From Actinomycetota bacterium (GTDB lineage Bacteria > Actinomycetota > Actinomycetes > Nanopelagicales > Nanopelagicaceae): a stretch of 64,000 nt of DNA. The stretch is from positions 1-64,000 of the forward strand of contig SYEK01000035.1 in assembly GCA_005800815.1 (NCBI GenBank), written 5' to 3'. The notes beneath the pieces are model-generated. The model saw only the letters and a program-made list of their open reading frames with translations. It was not told where the DNA came from and searched no databases. This document shows, in pieces, positions 59,985 through 64,000 of the stretch (its first letter is position 1; each line of letters opens with the position of its first letter). The translations under genes and the position numbers were made by a program.

Positions 59985-61474
59985 TTCGCCAAAGCGCATC
60001 GCAAATGGCCAGAGCGCTGCGTGCTGGTGAAATCACTAGCGTCGCATTAACCCAGGCACATCTAGATCGGATCGCATCGGTAGATGCAGATGTCCATGCA
60101 TTTCTCTTTGTCGATATTCAAGGCGCTCTGGCTCAAGCCGCAGCCACTGACGCCAAGCGTGCCGCCGGCGAAAGACTCTCACCACTGGCTGGGGTTCCGC
60201 TGGCATTAAAAGATGTCATGACACAAAAAGGTGTACCAACAACTGCCGGATCAAAGATCTTGGAGGGCTGGCGACCACCGTATGACTCAACAGTTGTCGC
60301 TAATCTGCGAGCCAACGACATAGTGATCATGGGTAAGACAAATATGGATGAGTTTGCGATGGGTTCATCGACTGAAAATTCGGCTTTCGGTCCTACACAT
60401 AACCCATGGGATTTATCCCGCATCCCTGGGGGATCCGGCGGAGGATCATCGGCGGCCCTTGCCGCCTTTGAGGCACCCCTTGCCATCGGTACCGATACTG
60501 GTGGATCGATCCGCCAACCGGCAGCGGTGACTGGAACCGTCGGGGTCAAACCTACATATGGCGCAGTTTCACGATTTGGCTTGATTGCATTCTCATCATC
60601 TCTAGATCAAGCAGGGCCCTGCGCACGAAACGTATTAGATGCTGCACTTTTGCATGAGGCAATCGCCGGATATGACGCAAGGGATTCAACAAGTATCAAT
60701 GCACCTGTGCCACAAGTGGTGACTGCGGCCAAATCTGGTGATGTCAAAGGATTGAAGATTGGCGTGGTCAAAGAGCTCAACGGTGATGGTTATCAAAGCG
60801 GTGTGCGCACCCGTTTTGAAGAGTCATTAGAGCTCTTGGCTAAGGCAGGAGCTGAGATTATCGAGGTATCGGCACCTAATTTCGAGTATGCCCTGGCCGC
60901 CTATTATTTGATCGCACCATCGGAGTGCTCCTCTAACTTAGCTCGCTTTGATGCAATGCGTTATGGCTTGCGTGTCGGAGATAGTGAAGGTGCATCAGCT
61001 GAATCGGTAATGAAGCTTACGCGAGAGGCTGGATTCGGTCGCGAAGTAAAGCGTCGCATCATCCTTGGTACGTATGCACTCTCCTCCGGTTACTACGATG
61101 CTTACTACGGCAGTGCACAGAAAGTCCGAACTCTGATTACTCAGGATTTTGATAAAGCCTTCCAAAAATGTGATGTGATGGTCTCACCCACCTGTCCAAC
61201 AACAGCCTTCACGATAGGTGAAAAATCAGATGATCCTATTGCGATGTATTTAAATGACATTGCAACGATCCCAGTAAATATGGCAGGTATCGGGGGAATG
61301 TCCCTTCCTGCTGGTCTTGCACCTGAAGATGGACTGCCGGTTGGTTTCCAAATCATGGCTCCAGCTATGGCCGATGAACGTATGTACCTAGTTGGCGCAG
61401 CTCTTGAGGCGGCCTTACTCACAAAGTGGGGCGCACCTCTGCTTTCAAAGATTCCAGAATTGAGTGGAAGATAA
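59981..61474 (+). CDS. gatA: Asp-tRNA(Asn)/Glu-tRNA(Gln) amidotransferase subunit A
   Basis: [49 protein letters not shown]. Confidence 0.97.
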   Translation: MIRQSASQMARALRAGEITSVALTQAHLDRIASVDADVHAFLFVDIQGALAQAAATDAKRAAGERLSPLAGVPLALKDVMTQKGVPTTAGSKILEGWRPPYDSTVVANLRANDIVIMGKTNMDEFAMGSSTENSAFGPTHNPWDLSRIPGGSGGGSSAALAAFEAPLAIGTDTGGSIRQPAAVTGTVGVKPTYGAVSRFGLIAFSSSLDQAGPCARNVLDAALLHEAIAGYDARDSTSINAPVPQVVTAAKSGDVKGLKIGVVKELNGDGYQSGVRTRFEESLELLAKAGAEIIEVSAPNFEYALAAYYLIAPSECSSNLARFDAMRYGLRVGDSEGASAESVMKLTREAGFGREVKRRIILGTYALSSGYYDAYYGSAQKVRTLITQDFDKAFQKCDVMVSPTCPTTAFTIGEKSDDPIAMYLNDIATIPVNMAGIGGMSLPAGLAPEDGLPVGFQIMAPAMADERMYLVGAALEAALLTKWGAPLLSKIPELSGR

Positions 61475-62979
61475 TGGCGCTGACATTTGACGAAGTAGTT
61501 ACCAAGTATGAGCCTGTCCTTGGTCTTGAAGTACACGTCGAACTCAATACTGAATCGAAGATGTTTTGTCCCTGCAGCACCACTTTTGGCGCAGAACCTA
61601 ATACACAGACCTGTCCGATCTGCCTAGCCCTTCCCGGGGCGCTCCCAACAGTCAACGAAAAGGCTATTGAATCCACGATCAAGATCGGCCTTGCCCTGAA
61701 CTGCTCGATCGCAGCCTTTAGCCGTTTTGCCCGCAAAAACTATTTTTATCCTGATATGCCCAAGAACTTTCAGATATCTCAGTATGACGAACCGATCTGT
61801 ACCAATGGATATATCGATGTTGAGATCGAAAGTGATCAGGGCCCAAAGGTTTTTAGGATTGAGATTGAGCGCGTGCATATGGAGGAGGACACCGGTAAAT
61901 CACTTCATGTTGGTGGTGCAACAGGCCGCATCCACGGCGCACAGTATTCGTTGCTGGACTACAACCGGGCTGGAATTCCCTTAGTTGAAATCGTCACCAA
62001 GATAGTTCCCGGTACAGGTAAATATGCACCACAGGTAGCGAAGGCTTATGTGAGTGAACTGCGCGATATTTTGCGCTCACTCGATGTCAGTGATGTGAGG
62101 ATGGAGCAAGGCTCGCTGCGATGTGATGCCAACGTCTCACTTCGCCCCATCGGCTCCCAGATTTTAGGTACTCGCAGTGAGACCAAAAACGTAAACTCTC
62201 TGCGCTCAGTCGAACGCGCGATCCGTGGTGAGATGATTCGCCATGCAGAGCTCTTGAACAAAGGTGAACGTATCGTCCAAGAGACGCGTCACTTCCAAGA
62301 GGAGAGTGGATTGACTCGCTCGGGGCGCTCCAAAGAGCAGGCCGAGGATTATCGATATTTTCCTGAGCCTGATCTTGTGCCAGTGGCACCGGATGCGCAG
62401 TGGATTCAGACTCTGCGCGATGGATTGCCAGAGAGACCATCGATTCATCGCAAACGTCTACAAGAGGCATGGGCCGTGCCCGATAAGGAGATGGCGGCGA
62501 TGATCAATGCCGATGTCTTAAATCTCGTTGAGGCGAGCGTGGCTTTAGGAGCAGATCCAACGAAGGCACGTGGCTGGTGGCTAGGTGAGATCTCTCGAAT
62601 TGCAAATGATAAAGATGTCGCTATCTCAGATTTATCAATAACACCCGGTGATGTCGCCGAGATCGTCGCATTCGTAAATTCTGGGGAGCTCACCGATAAG
62701 TTAGCGCGCCAAGTTATTGAGGGTGTCATCGCGGGAGAAGGAACACCTGCTGCAGTGATCGCTGGTCGAGGGATCAAAGTCGTTAACGATGAGGGCGCTC
62801 TCATCTCAGCGATTGAAAAAGTATGTGCCGAGCAGCCCGAGACTGCACAAAAGATTCGCAATGGCCATCTACCTGCAGCGGGTGCGTTAATCGGTGCAGT
62901 TATGAAAGAGACCAAGGGTCAGGCCGATGCCGCTCGTGTGCGCAGTCTTCTACTCGCTCATTTAGGCCAGGCAGAATAG
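61474..62979 (+). CDS. gatB: Asp-tRNA(Asn)/Glu-tRNA(Gln) amidotransferase subunit B
   Basis: [43 protein letters not shown]. Confidence 0.97.
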   Translation: MALTFDEVVTKYEPVLGLEVHVELNTESKMFCPCSTTFGAEPNTQTCPICLALPGALPTVNEKAIESTIKIGLALNCSIAAFSRFARKNYFYPDMPKNFQISQYDEPICTNGYIDVEIESDQGPKVFRIEIERVHMEEDTGKSLHVGGATGRIHGAQYSLLDYNRAGIPLVEIVTKIVPGTGKYAPQVAKAYVSELRDILRSLDVSDVRMEQGSLRCDANVSLRPIGSQILGTRSETKNVNSLRSVERAIRGEMIRHAELLNKGERIVQETRHFQEESGLTRSGRSKEQAEDYRYFPEPDLVPVAPDAQWIQTLRDGLPERPSIHRKRLQEAWAVPDKEMAAMINADVLNLVEASVALGADPTKARGWWLGEISRIANDKDVAISDLSITPGDVAEIVAFVNSGELTDKLARQVIEGVIAGEGTPAAVIAGRGIKVVNDEGALISAIEKVCAEQPETAQKIRNGHLPAAGALIGAVMKETKGQADAARVRSLLLAHLGQAE

Positions 62980-62982
62980 ACT
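62977..62982 (+). promoter_or_regulatory. -10 element TAGACT, 7 nt before ilvD ATG
   Basis: TAGACT-CCACGCC-ATG. Confidence 0.6.
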
Positions 62983-62989
62983 CCACGCC

Positions 62990-64000
62990 ATGTCCTCAAT
63001 GAAACCGCGCTCTGGAATCGTCACAGATGGATTAGAGCGAGCACCTGCACGTGGAATGTTGCGTGCAGTCGGAATGGGTGATGAGGATTGGGTCAAACCC
63101 CAAATTGGAATCGCCTCCTCTTGGAATGAAATTACTCCATGTAATCTCTCACTCGATCGATTAGCCAAAGCATCAAAGCAGGGTGTCCTTGATGCTGGCG
63201 GTTTTCCCATGCAGTTTGGCACGATCTCAGTCTCTGATGGAATTTCTATGGGACACGAAGGGATGCACTTCTCGCTCGTCTCACGCGAAGTTATCGCCGA
63301 CTCGGTCGAGACAGTCATGCAGGCAGAGCGCTTGGATGGGATGGTCACCTTTGCTGGATGTGATAAGTCCCTTCCTGGAATGATGATGGCCGCTGCACGA
63401 TTAGATGTTGCAAGCGTCTTCGTCTATGCCGGTTCTACTCTGCCTGGTCAAGTCGATGGTAAAGATGTGACGATTATCGACGCCTTTGAAGCCGTGGGTG
63501 CATGTGCGCGTGGATTAATCACTCAAGAGCGCGTGGATGAAATCGAGCGGGCAATCTGTCCTGGTGAGGGTGCCTGCGGTGGAATGTTCACTGCAAATAC
63601 GATGGCCAGCATCGCCGAAGCAATCGGCCTATCACTGCCAGGCTCAGCGGCCCCTCCCTCAGTTGATCGCAGACGCGATGCCTTTGCTGTCGCCTCCGGT
63701 GCTGCTGTCGTTGAATTAATCCGCAATGGGATCACGACAAGAGATATTCTCACGAAGCCTGCATTTGAGAATGCAATTACAGTTTTGATGGCACTTGGGG
63801 GCTCGACGAATGCGATTCTGCACTTACTCGCCATTGCACATGAGGCTGAGGTTGATTTAGAGCTCCATGATTTTCATCGAATCGGCTCAAAAATACCGTT
63901 GTTGGGTGATGTAAAACCATTTGGTCGCTTCGTGATGAGTGATATCGACAAAGTCGGGGGAATCCCAGTAATTCTCAAGGCCCTACTTGATGCCAAATTG
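62990..64000 (+). CDS. ilvD: Dihydroxy-acid dehydratase, 5' part (runs off window)
   Basis: [61 protein letters not shown]. Confidence 0.95.
   Translation, partial: MSSMKPRSGIVTDGLERAPARGMLRAVGMGDEDWVKPQIGIASSWNEITPCNLSLDRLAKASKQGVLDAGGFPMQFGTISVSDGISMGHEGMHFSLVSREVIADSVETVMQAERLDGMVTFAGCDKSLPGMMMAAARLDVASVFVYAGSTLPGQVDGKDVTIIDAFEAVGACARGLITQERVDEIERAICPGEGACGGMFTANTMASIAEAIGLSLPGSAAPPSVDRRRDAFAVASGAAVVELIRNGITTRDILTKPAFENAITVLMALGGSTNAILHLLAIAHEAEVDLELHDFHRIGSKIPLLGDVKPFGRFVMSDIDKVGGIPVILKALLDAKL

Overview
The window looks like a compact, gene-dense actinobacterial chromosome segment. The gene order, the retinal genes crtYcd and blh, DUF3145 and TANNNT leaderless starts suggest a streamlined freshwater acI/Nanopelagicales-type genome; this taxonomy is inference. 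Left flank (1-17.7 kb): glyS 3' end, dusB, dgt, dnaG, tRNA-Asn, a DoxX-Rieske fusion, the Leloir galactose operon with alpha-galactosidase, glpK/glpD, a GH25 muramidase, a DnaX-C-terminal-like small protein and an orphan response regulator. Right flank (31.7-64 kb): crtYd/crtYc, blh, cspA, a fab operon, etfBA, a cysteine desulfurase with mnmA, ligA, nadD, rsfS, tRNA-Ala, leuS, comEA/EC, holA, rplU/rpmA/obgE, proBA, gatCAB and ilvD. Between them lies a ~13.9 kb putative genomic island. It is bounded by an intact tRNA(CAT) gene and a diverged 56-bp direct repeat (52/56 identical) carrying the 5' half of that tRNA plus its -10 box. The island has no recognisable integrase, transporter or regulator. 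It encodes an oxidative catabolic set: two SDRs, an FAD-linked oxidase, a GMC oxidoreductase, a Zn-ADH, two mandelate-racemase-type enolase-superfamily enzymes, a diaminopentanoate-dehydrogenase/DapB-like enzyme, an E1 alpha/beta pair with a free-standing lipoyl-domain protein but no E2/E3, and a CaiB-type CoA-transferase, plus decayed gene remnants. Other notable signals: many backbone operons have a TANNNT -10 exactly 6-8 nt before the start codon (leaderless mRNAs), a shared bidirectional -10 sits between galT and the alpha-galactosidase, leuS starts 3 nt after tRNA-Ala, and comEC's conserved N-terminus extends upstream of any canonical start codon. All family calls are by eye; no searches were run.
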